Shown one piece after another: positions 17,880 to 26,387 of a stretch of 50,415 nucleotides of DNA. The notes under the pieces were generated by a model that saw only the letters and a program-made list of their open reading frames with translations, was not told where the DNA came from and ran no database searches. The number at the start of each line of letters is the position of its first letter. Position 1 is the first letter of the stretch. A program made the position numbers and the translations under genes. Origin of the DNA: RGIG4576 sp964536025 (GTDB taxonomy: Bacteria > Bacteroidota > Bacteroidia > Bacteroidales > Muribaculaceae); the NCBI GenBank assembly GCA_964536025.1, contig CAZHXA010000014.1, positions 1 to 50,415 of the forward strand, written 5' to 3'.

Positions 17880-18747
17880 CGGTTCCCCACATTAGTTTGC
17901 CTCGTAATGTATCAATGAATGTGTGTTGCAAGGATTGCACAACCTTAATGGTGAATGGAGCCTTACTTATGATAATAGAAGTCCCGATAGGCAACGGATT
18001 GGAGCGTCCGTCGATACTCACATTATACATGTCGGCTCTGGTTTGTGCATTTATTGTTATTATGGCATCGTCACGCAATACCAAAGGACGCATGGTGAGT
18101 GAATGTGGAGAAATAGGGGAAAGTATCACATTTTGTGATGTAGGATCGAGAATAGGTCCTCCAACACTCAAATTGTACGCAGTTGAGCCTGTTGGGGTGG
18201 ATATAATCAGCCCGTCGCCTTTATAAGTAGTGAAATAGGTGTCGTTTACGCTTGTTTCTACCGAAATTATTGAAGATGTATCTTGGCGAAGAATTGCGAC
18301 TTCATTTAAAGCAAAAGGATCGGTAAAATGAACGTTTTTATCAGAAGTCTTAACTTCAAGTAGTGTACGGCATTCTATTTTATAACGATTGTGAGCTAAA
18401 TCGTTTATAACTGTTTCTACGTCATTTATTTTTGCATCGGCAAGATACCCTAAATGTCCTGTATTTATGCCGACTATGGGTATATCTTTGGCAGAAATAC
18501 GTTTGGCGGTGCGAAGAAAAGTGCCATCACCTCCTATGCTCATTGCAAAATCGGTAACAAAATCATTATCGTTTTCCGGAATAATACGGTTTATTTCAGG
18601 AAGATTGTTTAGATGGCAGCTTAAATAGTTGTAAAATTTTTCTTGAATATCGATTGTAATATTGAAATCGTTCAAAGTTTTAAATAATATTGCGATACCA
18701 TCAAGGTATCGGTCTTGATGTCTACTGCCGAAAACCGCTATCCGCAT
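17869..18747 (-). CDS. nadK: NAD kinase
   Basis: NAD kinase phosphorylates NAD to NADP in the cytosol using ATP or polyphosphate. The 292-residue length is normal. The GGDG motif (SIGGDGTFLR, D74) and the second family motif TPTGSTAYNLSVGGPI are both intact. It is transcribed divergently from pdxJ: the pair nadK / pdxJ-exbB-exbD-tonB is, as I recall it, a familiar Bacteroidales arrangement. Its 3' end overlaps the YgjP-like gene by 11 bases. A full promoter lies upstream, with its -33 box inside the pdxJ reading frame. Confidence 0.97.
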   Translation of the reverse strand: MRIAVFGSRHQDRYLDGIAILFKTLNDFNITIDIQEKFYNYLSCHLNNLPEINRIIPENDNDFVTDFAMSIGGDGTFLRTAKRISAKDIPIVGINTGHLGYLADAKINDVETVINDLAHNRYKIECRTLLEVKTSDKNVHFTDPFALNEVAILRQDTSSIISVETSVNDTYFTTYKGDGLIISTPTGSTAYNLSVGGPILDPTSQNVILSPISPHSLTMRPLVLRDDAIITINAQTRADMYNVSIDGRSNPLPIGTSIIISKAPFTIKVVQSLQHTFIDTLRGKLMWGTDVR

Positions 18748-18801
18748 AGTTAGATGAGTTAAATAGTTAAAAATTTACTTTTAGAATAATATAATTCATA
18801 T

Positions 18802-18809
18802 TATTTTTG
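18802..18809 (+). promoter_or_regulatory. Probable -7 box for pdxJ
   Basis: TATTTTTG matches TAnnTTTG and lies 42 bases before the pdxJ start. No TTTG is seen at the right distance upstream, so the -33 is weak. Confidence 0.45.
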
Positions 18810-18827
18810 CAAATAATTAAGTATCGA

Positions 18828-18859
18828 CAAATATACGAATTATAAGAATAGATGACAAA
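18828..18859 (-). promoter_or_regulatory. Promoter of nadK, overlapping the start of pdxJ
   Basis: On the minus strand TTTG (18856-18859) and TATATTTG (18828-18835) are 20 bases apart. The -33 box lies within codons 2-3 of pdxJ. The implied nadK leader is about 75 bases and runs back across the pdxJ promoter. Confidence 0.65.
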
Positions 18860-19565
18860 TTTAAGTGTAAATATCAATAAAGTAGCCACTTTGCGAAACG
18901 CTCGTGGTGGAAATCTTCCTAATGTTGAACAAGTAGCAATGGATTGTGAACAATTCGGTGCCGATGGTATAACAGTGCATCCTCGTCCCGATGAACGCCA
19001 CATTCGTTATGATGATGTGTTTATGTTGCGTCCTTTGGTAAAAACAGAGTTCAATATAGAAGGATACCCAAGTGACTCGTTTATGGACTTGGTATTGAAA
19101 GTAAAGCCGGCTCAAGTGACTCTTGTTCCCGATGCTCCCGATGCACTTACTTCATCGGCTGGTTGGGATGTGGCTCCTAATTTGGAATTCCTTACTGCGA
19201 TAGTTGATAGATTGAAAGAGGCGGGAATACGTACAAGTATATTTGTGGGAACCGATGTGGACAATATAAAAATGGCAGCACGAACAGGTGCCGATCGTGT
19301 AGAGCTATATACCGGACCTTATGCTGTGGATTTTGAAAAAAATCCAGAAACAGCAGTTGTTCCTTATGTAGTGGCAGCCGATGCTGCTCATCGTGAAGGA
19401 TTGGGAGTGAATGCCGGACATGATTTAAACTTGAAAAACTTGAAGTTTTTTCAAGAAAATGTGAAATATCTTAATGAAGTGTCAATAGGTCATTCTCTAA
19501 TCGCTGATGCTCTTTATATGGGATTAAAAGATACAATAAAGGCTTATAAAGATTGCCTGAAATAA
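18852..19565 (+). CDS. pdxJ: Pyridoxine 5'-phosphate synthase
   Basis: PdxJ condenses 1-deoxyxylulose 5-phosphate with 3-amino-2-oxopropyl phosphate to give pyridoxine 5'-phosphate, the ring-closing step of DXP-dependent vitamin B6 synthesis. The 237-residue protein is a full-length TIM barrel, with the N-terminal LSVNINKVATLRNARGG segment, the TVHPRPDERHI active-site motif and GLGVNAGHDLN near the C-terminus. It is divergent from nadK and followed after 26 bases by the exbB homologue, so the transport genes may be transcribed from the pdxJ promoter. Confidence 0.97.
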   Translation: MTNLSVNINKVATLRNARGGNLPNVEQVAMDCEQFGADGITVHPRPDERHIRYDDVFMLRPLVKTEFNIEGYPSDSFMDLVLKVKPAQVTLVPDAPDALTSSAGWDVAPNLEFLTAIVDRLKEAGIRTSIFVGTDVDNIKMAARTGADRVELYTGPYAVDFEKNPETAVVPYVVAADAAHREGLGVNAGHDLNLKNLKFFQENVKYLNEVSIGHSLIADALYMGLKDTIKAYKDCLK

Positions 19566-19591
19566 CTTAATAAGATAATAAATTTATAATC

Positions 19592-20329
19592 ATGAATATT
19601 TTAACAACTGTTTTAGCGATAATTGGATTTCAGTCGGATGCAGCTTATCAAATGACTGATACTTTGGTAAACGGAACATCGGCGGTTGACCCTGCTGTAA
19701 TGGAACAAGAACTTTCCATGTGGGAGTTGTGCCTTAAAGGAGGTATAATAATGATTCCGTTATTCCTCTTGTCGATAATAAGCATATACATTCTTGTTGA
19801 ACGTTTCTTTGCCATAAGAAAGGCGGCTAAAGAAGATAAAACATTCATGAAACGCATAAAGGATTACATTCATGATGGAGAAATTGAAAGTGCCATGAAT
19901 CTATGTAAAAAGACCGATACGCCTTATTCTCGTCTTATTTTAAAAGGGATAACACGTATAGGTCGTCCCATGAATGATGTTCTTGTAGCCATAGAAAATG
20001 TGGGTAATCTTGAAATTGCCGAACTCGAAAAGGGCTTTATTTGGTTGGCAACAACAGCTGCAGGAGCTCCTATGATAGGGTTCTTGGGTACTGTTACAGG
20101 TATGGTTCAAGCATTTTTTGCCATGGCAAGTGCAGGTAGTAATGCCAATGTAACGGTGCTTGCAAATGGTATTTACGAGGCTCTTGTAACAACTGTTGCC
20201 GGATTGTTTGTAGGTATTATAGCTTTGTTTGCTTACAATTACTTGGTTGCAATGGTAAATAAAGTAATGAAACAACTTGAAGCAAAGACAATGGAATTTA
20301 TGGATTTGCTTAACGAACCTATAAAATAA
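19592..20329 (+). CDS. exbB: MotA/TolQ/ExbB proton channel protein
   Basis: The 245-residue inner-membrane protein is an ExbB/TolQ homologue, the channel subunit that passes proton-motive force to TonB. Three membrane segments are visible (about residues 45-68, 145-170 and 188-215), with the family's conserved region around GAPMIGFLGTVTGMVQAF. A short extra hydrophobic stretch precedes them, as in many Bacteroidota ExbB proteins. It is followed by exbD (25-base gap) and a TonB-like gene, forming an energising complex for TonB-dependent outer-membrane receptors. The symbol follows family and neighbours; TolQ cannot be excluded. Confidence 0.92.
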   Translation: MNILTTVLAIIGFQSDAAYQMTDTLVNGTSAVDPAVMEQELSMWELCLKGGIIMIPLFLLSIISIYILVERFFAIRKAAKEDKTFMKRIKDYIHDGEIESAMNLCKKTDTPYSRLILKGITRIGRPMNDVLVAIENVGNLEIAELEKGFIWLATTAAGAPMIGFLGTVTGMVQAFFAMASAGSNANVTVLANGIYEALVTTVAGLFVGIIALFAYNYLVAMVNKVMKQLEAKTMEFMDLLNEPIK

Positions 20330-20354
20330 GAACGTGCTTTAAATTTAATGAAAT

Positions 20355-20774
20355 ATGGCTTTGAAAAGACAAAATGAAATGTTGGCAACTTTCAGTATGG
20401 CGTCAATGACTGATGTTATATTTTTGTTGTTGATTTTTTTCATGGTTACGTCAACATTCGTATTTCCTACGGCTATGGAGGTTAATTTACCTCAAGGTAG
20501 TACTCAAACCGCAATCAAACCGGGAACTAAGGTATATATCGATAAAGAACAAAAAATTTATGGTTCTTTTGGAGAGAATGAACCTCAACTTCTTGAGGAT
20601 GAAGAGCAATTAATGGCGTTCTTGAAACTTACGCAACAAAATGATTCAGCTCAATTTATTGCCTTATATGCCGATGAAGTGGTTCCTTATGGTACAATTG
20701 TTAAAATTCTTGATAGGGGTTCAAGGGCAAATCTTAAAATAGTACTTGCTACGAAACCTGTTTCTGGGAAATAA
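20355..20774 (+). CDS. exbD: ExbD/TolR family biopolymer transport protein
   Basis: The 139-residue protein has one N-terminal membrane helix preceded by the SMASMTDVIFLLLIFFMVTS segment, whose Asp is the proton-binding residue of ExbD/TolR proteins. The rest is a small periplasmic domain ending in LDRGSRANLKIVLATKP. It sits between exbB and the TonB-like gene with gaps of about 25-28 bases and is the second subunit of the ExbB-ExbD-TonB motor. Confidence 0.92.
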   Translation: MALKRQNEMLATFSMASMTDVIFLLLIFFMVTSTFVFPTAMEVNLPQGSTQTAIKPGTKVYIDKEQKIYGSFGENEPQLLEDEEQLMAFLKLTQQNDSAQFIALYADEVVPYGTIVKILDRGSRANLKIVLATKPVSGK

Positions 20775-20802
20775 TATAAATAAGGATTATTATATAAAAG
20801 TG

Positions 20803-21594
20803 ATGAATAAAAACGACCAAAATAAAATCAAAGGGATTGTTGCGGCAGTGATTTTTCATGTCGTACTGTTTCTCTCATTGATATATTCGTCGTTGAATTT
20901 TATTTATCCACCTAAAGATGAGGCACAAGCATTGTTGAGACAAGATGAAATATTCTTTGGAGGCGATTATGTGGTGCTTGGAGATTTCATAGAGCCAGAC
21001 TTAAATAATGTTTCGGGTACACCTCATGAAATCGAACAAAGTGAAACACCTGAGATTGCCGGTGATGATGATGTGAATGCCGGAAACTTAGGTGATGCTC
21101 CTACTCAATTGGTGTCTTCTGCTACTGAGTCTCCTATGAAAGTGAAAAAAGAGGAAAAACCCGGTCCTACAGAGGAGGAACTTGCTGCAGAGGCTGAACG
21201 TGTGCGTCGAGAAAAAGAAACTGCTGAAAAAATCAATAAAAGGGTTAGTTTTGGAAAAACAAATGGTGACGGAAGTGGCTCTTCGGGTTCTAATGAGAGT
21301 GCTGTAACAACTCGTGTATCAAGCGGAACTCCCGGTGTTTCAGGATTGGAAGGATATACACTTGCGAGTTGGGGCGAGCCAAAAAGTCCTGTTTTCGGTG
21401 TGGTGAAAATCAGTGTACGCGTAAATTCTCGCGGAAAGGTTATTTCAGCCAACTATGCGGGGGGAAGTGGTTCAGCTGCAGCTAATGTCTCGGTGCGTCG
21501 CAGTTGCGAACAAGAATCACTGAAATCTCGTTTTTCTGTCCCCAAAAATACAACGACAGAAGGTGTCGGTATAATAATATGGAAATTTGAATAA
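20803..21594 (+). CDS. TonB-like energy transducer
   Basis: This 263-residue protein starts at MNKNDQ. An in-frame start 57 bases upstream would overlap exbD and adds residues that do not resemble a family N-terminus. It has a single membrane helix (about residues 9-32), an acidic and Pro/Glu-rich spacer with a short charged helix (EEELAAEAERVRREKE, about 107-122), and a C-terminal domain (about 190-263) with the beta-alpha-beta pattern of TonB: ISVRVNSRGKVISA...WKF. It is the third gene after exbB and exbD, which supports a role in linking the motor to outer-membrane receptors. The sequence is divergent from classical TonB, so the call is domain-level. Confidence 0.8.
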   Translation: MNKNDQNKIKGIVAAVIFHVVLFLSLIYSSLNFIYPPKDEAQALLRQDEIFFGGDYVVLGDFIEPDLNNVSGTPHEIEQSETPEIAGDDDVNAGNLGDAPTQLVSSATESPMKVKKEEKPGPTEEELAAEAERVRREKETAEKINKRVSFGKTNGDGSGSSGSNESAVTTRVSSGTPGVSGLEGYTLASWGEPKSPVFGVVKISVRVNSRGKVISANYAGGSGSAAANVSVRRSCEQESLKSRFSVPKNTTTEGVGIIIWKFE

Positions 21595-21597
21595 AAG

Positions 21598-21650
21598 TTT
21601 GGCTTATTACCCAAAAAGTTTGGCTGTGTGCCAAAAAAATGGTAACTTGC
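21598..21650 (+). promoter_or_regulatory. Two tandem operator-like palindromes and promoter of the S24 regulator
   Basis: Site 1 is TTTGGCTTATTACCCAAA (21598-21615), with 5-base perfect outer arms. Site 2 is TTTGGCTGTGTGCCAAA (21619-21635), with perfect 6-base arms. Their centres are about 21 bases apart, two helical turns, so proteins would bind on the same face. The TTTG of site 2 (21619-21622) is 20 bases from TAACTTGC (21643-21650), a degenerate -7 box, so site 2 overlaps the probable -33 element. The arrangement suggests autorepression by the downstream regulator. Confidence 0.65.
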
Positions 21651-21670
21651 ACTTCGAAAATCACATAATA

Positions 21671-22351
21671 ATGGCTAATGAAGATATCATAGGGCGTATA
21701 AAATACCTTATACGAGAATTAAGGTTAACGCAAGGAGAATTTGCCGAAAAAATAGGTTGCGACCAATCTAATCTGTCGAAACATTTGAATGGAAAACTGC
21801 CAGTAAGCGAATCTCTCATTAATAAAATGGTAATTAATCTCGGCGTTTCAAAAACTTGGTTGAAAGACGGTCAAGACGTACCTTTTGCGAAATATTCTTC
21901 GGGTGCTGTTCCTGAGCTTATTATAGATGAAAGTGCCATGAAGTCGATGAAGGGAACACCTGTGTATGATATTGATGTAACAGCCGGAGGGCTGAACCGA
22001 CCGATGATGTTTGCCGATGAGCATATTGTAGGAGCCGTAAACATGCCTAATATCAACCCCGACTGTCGTATAGTAAGGGTAAGTGGTGATAGTATGAGTC
22101 CTGTTATAAGCAATGGCGATTTTATTGCTGTGAGAGAACTTACCAATATGTCGCAAATTTTTTGGGGACATATTTATGTTGTAGTACTTGATGATTACCG
22201 TATGGTAAAATATTTACGAAAGCATTCTGATCCGGAAAAGGTTATATTGCGAAGCGAAAATCCTAAATATGATGATATGGAAATTTCACGCTCTGAGATA
22301 AAAGAATTATTAGTTGTTCAAAATATATTACATATAGATACAAGATTATGA
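21671..22351 (+). CDS. XRE-type HTH regulator with S24 (LexA/CI-like) peptidase domain
   Basis: The 226-residue repressor starts at MANEDII; the frame is open further upstream but that part would run through the operator palindromes. The N-terminal helix-turn-helix covers about residues 7-66, with LTQGEFAEKIGCDQSNLSKHL typical of XRE/CI regulators. The C-terminal half is an S24 domain with the Ser-Lys pair S141 (SGDSMSP) and K180 (YRMVKYL), and an Ala-Gly scissile bond candidate at A105-G106 (VTAGG). RecA-stimulated self-cleavage is therefore possible, though it is inference. Its stop codon overlaps the start of the leucine-rich-repeat gene (ATGA), so both are translated from one message. Two palindromes upstream are probable operators. 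Confidence 0.92.
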   Translation: MANEDIIGRIKYLIRELRLTQGEFAEKIGCDQSNLSKHLNGKLPVSESLINKMVINLGVSKTWLKDGQDVPFAKYSSGAVPELIIDESAMKSMKGTPVYDIDVTAGGLNRPMMFADEHIVGAVNMPNINPDCRIVRVSGDSMSPVISNGDFIAVRELTNMSQIFWGHIYVVVLDDYRMVKYLRKHSDPEKVILRSENPKYDDMEISRSEIKELLVVQNILHIDTRL

Positions 22352-23766
22352 AAGTTAGATATTTGATATTTTGTTTATTTTTCCTTAGTGGATTTTTCCA
22401 ACTTCGTTCAGTCGAATTAAAAAATGCCGGAGAACTGAAAAACGTTGTAATAGATAAAAATGTGGAATCTCTAGAGGTACAAGGAAAAATAGATGCTCGC
22501 GATTTGAAATTCATTGTAGAGGAATTGAATAATTTGAAACATCTTGATTTGTCGGATGCAGAGATAAAGTCTTATAGAGCGACTACTCCTTGTTTTGGTG
22601 ATATGTTGGAATATTCTGCCAATGAATTACCTGATTATTGCTTTTTTGATAAAGAATATGAAACGATTGTTTTACCTAATTCTTTAAGCTATATAGGAAA
22701 AGGAGCATTTGCCGGTTGTGATAACCTTGTAACGGTAGTTTTACCTGAGAATATTGATTCGATAGGAAAGTATGCGTTTAATTCATGTACAAGTTTATCA
22801 GGAATTGTATTAAAAGAAAGTATTAAAAAAATCGATTCCGGAGCGTTTTCGCGTTGTAATGGAATAAAAGAGTTGGATTTATCTTTAATATCTCCATCAT
22901 GCAAGTTTGGAACGTCTGTTTTTGCCGATTGCCAATCATTGGAGACTGTCATTGTGGGAGATAAAGCAATAGCCATACCAGCTTATATGTTTGCCGGTTG
23001 TGTGAATTTAAAGAATGTGAGTAAGATATCATCACTTGAATCCATAGGAGAAGAATCCTTTGCTTGCACTGCATTGACGGAGTTTGATTTTAACGCATGT
23101 TCTCATTTGAAAGTTGTAGGTCGATGGGCATTTGCCGGAGTTGGACTTCAGAAAATAATTTTGCCTGAAAGCGTTGAGTCGTTGGGAGAAGGTGCATTCT
23201 TTTACAATGAATCAATGGAAAATATTACATTGCCGGCATCGGTAACCGAGATTGAGGGTTATACGTTTAATGGAAATAGATCGTTATCGGTTATATCACT
23301 TCCGGCTTCTCTTGTAAACATAGGAACACGAGCATTTGAAGATAATACCGGAATGACTAAAATAACATTGGATGCTGAAGATGTTCCGAGTTTGGGCGAT
23401 GATGTTTTTGCAGGAGTCGAGCAGAAAAAAGTAGAACTTAAAGTACCTGATAAGAGCGTTTTGTTGTATAAGTCGGCAAATGTTTGGAAAGAATTTAATA
23501 TTATTGATTCGATGACAGGCGTAGAAGATTTTGTTGGTGATGAAAATGTAATAAAAGTTTATTTTGCCGATAAAATACTTAAAGTAAATGCCACAAACGA
23601 AATTATGCGACTCAATGTATATGAACCTAAAGGTGTTTGCCTTATTGCTTCAGAACCTCATATCGAATCGGTGCAGATTGATATGTCGGCAATGAGTGGA
23701 CGAGTTTACATTGTACATGTTGTTCTGGCAAATGGCACAAAAAAGACTATAAAGCTAATAAGATAA
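22348..23766 (+). CDS. Secreted BspA-type leucine-rich-repeat protein
   Basis: The 472-residue protein has a signal peptide (about residues 1-22) and a run of LRR_5/BspA-type repeats of 22-24 residues from about 95 to 360, recognisable by the recurring pattern IGKGAFAGCDNLVTVVLPENI. The C-terminal 80 residues (VYFADKILKVN...KKTIKLIR) form a small beta domain resembling a degenerate T9SS-type tail, which would suggest surface export; this is uncertain. BspA-like proteins are often adhesins. The start codon overlaps the stop of the S24 regulator, an unusual pairing of a CI-like repressor with a surface protein. trmB follows after 10 bases. Confidence 0.88.
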   Translation: MKVRYLIFCLFFLSGFFQLRSVELKNAGELKNVVIDKNVESLEVQGKIDARDLKFIVEELNNLKHLDLSDAEIKSYRATTPCFGDMLEYSANELPDYCFFDKEYETIVLPNSLSYIGKGAFAGCDNLVTVVLPENIDSIGKYAFNSCTSLSGIVLKESIKKIDSGAFSRCNGIKELDLSLISPSCKFGTSVFADCQSLETVIVGDKAIAIPAYMFAGCVNLKNVSKISSLESIGEESFACTALTEFDFNACSHLKVVGRWAFAGVGLQKIILPESVESLGEGAFFYNESMENITLPASVTEIEGYTFNGNRSLSVISLPASLVNIGTRAFEDNTGMTKITLDAEDVPSLGDDVFAGVEQKKVELKVPDKSVLLYKSANVWKEFNIIDSMTGVEDFVGDENVIKVYFADKILKVNATNEIMRLNVYEPKGVCLIASEPHIESVQIDMSAMSGRVYIVHVVLANGTKKTIKLIR

Positions 23767-23776
23767 TAAAGAAAAT

Positions 23777-24547
23777 ATGGGAAAGAATAAATTGAAGAAA
23801 TTTGCCGAAATGGATACGTTTAAAAACGTGTTTCAATATCCGTTTGCTGTAATAGAGCGTGACGGTTTTCCTTTAAAAGGGCGTTGGAACCGCGATTTTT
23901 TCAAAAACGACAATCCTATCGTGCTTGAACTCGGTTGTGGAAAGGGAGAGTATGCTGTGGGGTTGGCTCGTCGCTTTCCTGATAAAAATTATATTGGTGT
24001 AGATATAAAAGGGGCTCGTATGTGGACCGGAGCAAAGGCCGCCGTAAATGACGGAATTTCTAATGTTGCATTTCTTCGTACCAATATAGAGTTGATAGAC
24101 TGTTTTTTTGCTACAGGCGAAGTGAGCGAAATTTGGATAACATTTCCAGACCCTCAAATGAAGAAAGTGCGTAAACGACTTACTTCTTCTCGTTTTTTGG
24201 AGTTATATCGTCTCATCTTGGTTGAAAACGGAATCGTGCATTTAAAAACCGATAGTCCGTTCCTATATACTTATACTGATGCATTGGTAAAACTTAACAA
24301 TCTTCCTACAGAGGTGAATACATCCGATTTGTATAATAGTGATGTGGTAGATGATATTCTTGAAATAAAAACATTCTATGAACAACAATGGTTGGATAGG
24401 GGATTGTCTATTAAGTATATTAAATTTCATCTTGACCATGAAACTGAATTGGTTGAGCCTGATATAGAAATAGAGGAAGATACTTACCGTAGTTTTTCAC
24501 GAGGATATATACAATGTCCTCAGTTATTGGATGAAGATAAAGATTAA
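23777..24547 (+). CDS. trmB: tRNA (guanine-N7-)-methyltransferase
   Basis: TrmB uses S-adenosylmethionine to methylate N7 of G46 in the variable loop of tRNAs. The 256-residue protein has the SAM-binding motif LELGCGKGEYAVGLA (about residues 51-65), the acidic GVDIKG that follows, and the family signature ITFPDPQMKKVRKRLTSSRFL. An N-terminal KxxKF-rich stretch is typical of Bacteroidota members. It is in the middle of a compact plus-strand run and its stop codon overlaps the mrp start by one base. Confidence 0.96.
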   Translation: MGKNKLKKFAEMDTFKNVFQYPFAVIERDGFPLKGRWNRDFFKNDNPIVLELGCGKGEYAVGLARRFPDKNYIGVDIKGARMWTGAKAAVNDGISNVAFLRTNIELIDCFFATGEVSEIWITFPDPQMKKVRKRLTSSRFLELYRLILVENGIVHLKTDSPFLYTYTDALVKLNNLPTEVNTSDLYNSDVVDDILEIKTFYEQQWLDRGLSIKYIKFHLDHETELVEPDIEIEEDTYRSFSRGYIQCPQLLDEDKD

Positions 24548-25653
24548 TGATAATGGAAAGATTATATCCTAAACTGATATTGGATGCACTTGTTAATGTG
24601 CGTTATCCCGGAAATGGAAAAAATATTGTAGAAAACAATATGGTAGAAGATGACATACGAATAGATGGTAATAAAGTGTCATTTTCATTGATTTTTGATA
24701 AACCTACCGACCCTTTTATAAAATCGGTTGTAAAAGCCGCCGAAGTGGCTATAAATACTTATATTTCACCTGAAGTTGAGATAAAAGGCAATATTGCAGT
24801 AAAAACTAAAACTGTGGCAGCTCCGGCTCCTAAATTATTGCAGGGAGTTAAAAATATTATAGGTGTTTCTTCCGGTAAGGGTGGAGTGGGTAAATCTACC
24901 GTTGCAACCAATTTGGCTGTATCTCTTGCTCAAAAAGGTTATAAGGTAGGATTACTTGATGCCGATATATTCGGACCATCGGCACCGTTGATGTTCGGAT
25001 TGGAAGATTCTCCTATATACATGGAAGAGGTCGATGGGCATAATATGATTGTACCTCTTGAAAAATATGGTGTTAAGGTGCTTTCTATAGGTTTTTTGGT
25101 TGATAAGGAAAAAGCAGTGTTGTGGCGAGGAGGAATGGCAAGTAATGCTTTGAAACAACTCATAGGTGAAGCTAATTGGGGAGACCTTGATTATTTTGTA
25201 ATAGATATGCCTCCGGGAACAAGTGATATTCACTTGACTTTGGTTCAAACATTAGGTATAACCGGTGCAATAGTTGTTACGACGCCTCAAGAGGTGGCAC
25301 TTGCCGATGCAAGAAAAGGTATAAGTATGTTCCAAGGTGAAGCTGTTAATGTTCCTATACTTGGACTTGTTGAAAATATGGCTTGGTTTACTCCTGTTGC
25401 TCATCCTGATGAAAAGTATTATATCTTCGGCAAAGAAGGTGGTGTGCGTCTTGCCGATAAGTTAGGCGTAGAATTGTTAGGGCAAATACCTTTAGTTGCA
25501 GGAATTTGTAAAGGTGGAGATGATGGTGTTCCTGTTGTATTACAGAATACTGTAAGTGGTTCTGCTTTTATGGAACTTGCCGGAAAAGTTGTAGAGGCTG
25601 TTGATAGAAGAAATTCAACATTACCTCCTACTCAAAAAGTCCAAATGCACTAA
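24547..25653 (+). CDS. Mrp/NBP35 family iron-sulfur carrier ATPase
   Basis: The 368-residue protein has an N-terminal MIP18/DUF59-type domain (about residues 1-90) and a P-loop ATPase with the deviant Walker A motif SSGKGGVGKST (about 110-120) and IDMPPGTSD downstream. ApbC/Mrp proteins bind and hand over [4Fe-4S] clusters to target proteins in the cytosol. The annotated start overlaps the trmB stop (TAATG); an alternative ATG two codons later is equally possible. The CxxC motif seen in some members' C-terminus is not visible. A bidirectional terminator follows. Confidence 0.93.
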   Translation: MIMERLYPKLILDALVNVRYPGNGKNIVENNMVEDDIRIDGNKVSFSLIFDKPTDPFIKSVVKAAEVAINTYISPEVEIKGNIAVKTKTVAAPAPKLLQGVKNIIGVSSGKGGVGKSTVATNLAVSLAQKGYKVGLLDADIFGPSAPLMFGLEDSPIYMEEVDGHNMIVPLEKYGVKVLSIGFLVDKEKAVLWRGGMASNALKQLIGEANWGDLDYFVIDMPPGTSDIHLTLVQTLGITGAIVVTTPQEVALADARKGISMFQGEAVNVPILGLVENMAWFTPVAHPDEKYYIFGKEGGVRLADKLGVELLGQIPLVAGICKGGDDGVPVVLQNTVSGSAFMELAGKVVEAVDRRNSTLPPTQKVQMH

Positions 25654-25676
25654 TTTGATAAAGTCACACGATAAAG

Positions 25677-25717
25677 AAAAGAAGCGGTGGAATTTTTAAT
25701 AATCTACCGCTTCTTTT
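25677..25717. terminator. Bidirectional terminator between mrp and the MFS remnant
   Basis: AAAAGAAGCGGT (25678-25688 region) pairs perfectly with ACCGCTTCTTTT (25706-25717), with two further inner pairs. The arms carry an A-run on the left and a T-run on the right, so the hairpin can end transcripts from both convergent genes. Confidence 0.85.
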
Positions 25718-25721
25718 GTGT

Positions 25722-26387
25722 TTATTTTATGCCGGCTACTATACGCGAAGCCTTTTTCAATTTACGACCTACAGCTTTCCATCGAGGAATACGACGCAAT
25801 CCTTTTCTTATATATGGACGGTCGTAGAGCAGAAATGCTAAAAATGTGAATATGCAAGCGTAAAGCACCCAGCCATATAATTGTTTTATACTCACAATCT
25901 GCATTCCGGTGGAGAAAGAACTCATAAATGAAGCCATGTTGAAATTTGCCGTGTTTACGACAACAGAATCTACATAGGTGGAATATCGGGATATATTGTC
26001 GGTCATATAGTAATTCATACCTGTAGCATATAATGCACTGCCTAAAGCACCTCCTAAAAACATGTGAATGGCATTGAATATAGCCAATGATTGGAAGTAT
26101 TGCAAAAATGGAACAAGTTCTTCCAAACTAAGAAGGAATATCGCTCCCAAAATACTGCTACTGAATCCTCTCATCACGAGTGGAATATAGAATAATTCTA
26201 TATTGGAGTCGGGTGAGATAAAGAAATAGAACCAAACCAAATAAGTGGTTAATGCACCTAAAGCTATTGAAATGAGTTTATAGTAGCTGAATTGTGTCTT
26301 ATTAAGCCAAAACAAAGAAAACAAACTTCCTAAAATCACACCAACCATCCGTCCACCATCAACCAAACGCTTCGTTTTGTGCCCCAT
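25722..26387 (-). pseudogene. C-terminal half of an MFS (DHA2-like) transporter
   Basis: The 221-residue reading frame has about five membrane segments and resembles the C-terminal part of the 14-helix DHA2-type MFS transporters of Bacteroidales, which are usually about 530 residues. Recognisable points are IPLVMRGFSSS followed by a SLEEL loop, the GSALYATGMNYYM segment and the basic tail after YDRPYIRKG. The first 300 or so residues are missing: an in-frame stop lies four codons upstream of the ATG, and no membrane-like sequence is found between there and the nitroreductase gene. It is most probably a remnant left by deletion. I cannot exclude that it is expressed, since a promoter-like pair lies upstream at 26535-26564. 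Confidence 0.7.

Noticed and set aside
20746..20802. Upstream in-frame start for the TonB-like protein
   Set aside because: It overlaps the exbD end and adds residues unlike the family; the ATG at 20803 gives a standard short cytoplasmic start before the membrane helix.
21587..21670. N-terminal extension of the S24 regulator
   Set aside because: The extra 28 codons run through the two palindromes and the probable promoter, and the HTH begins normally at MANEDII.
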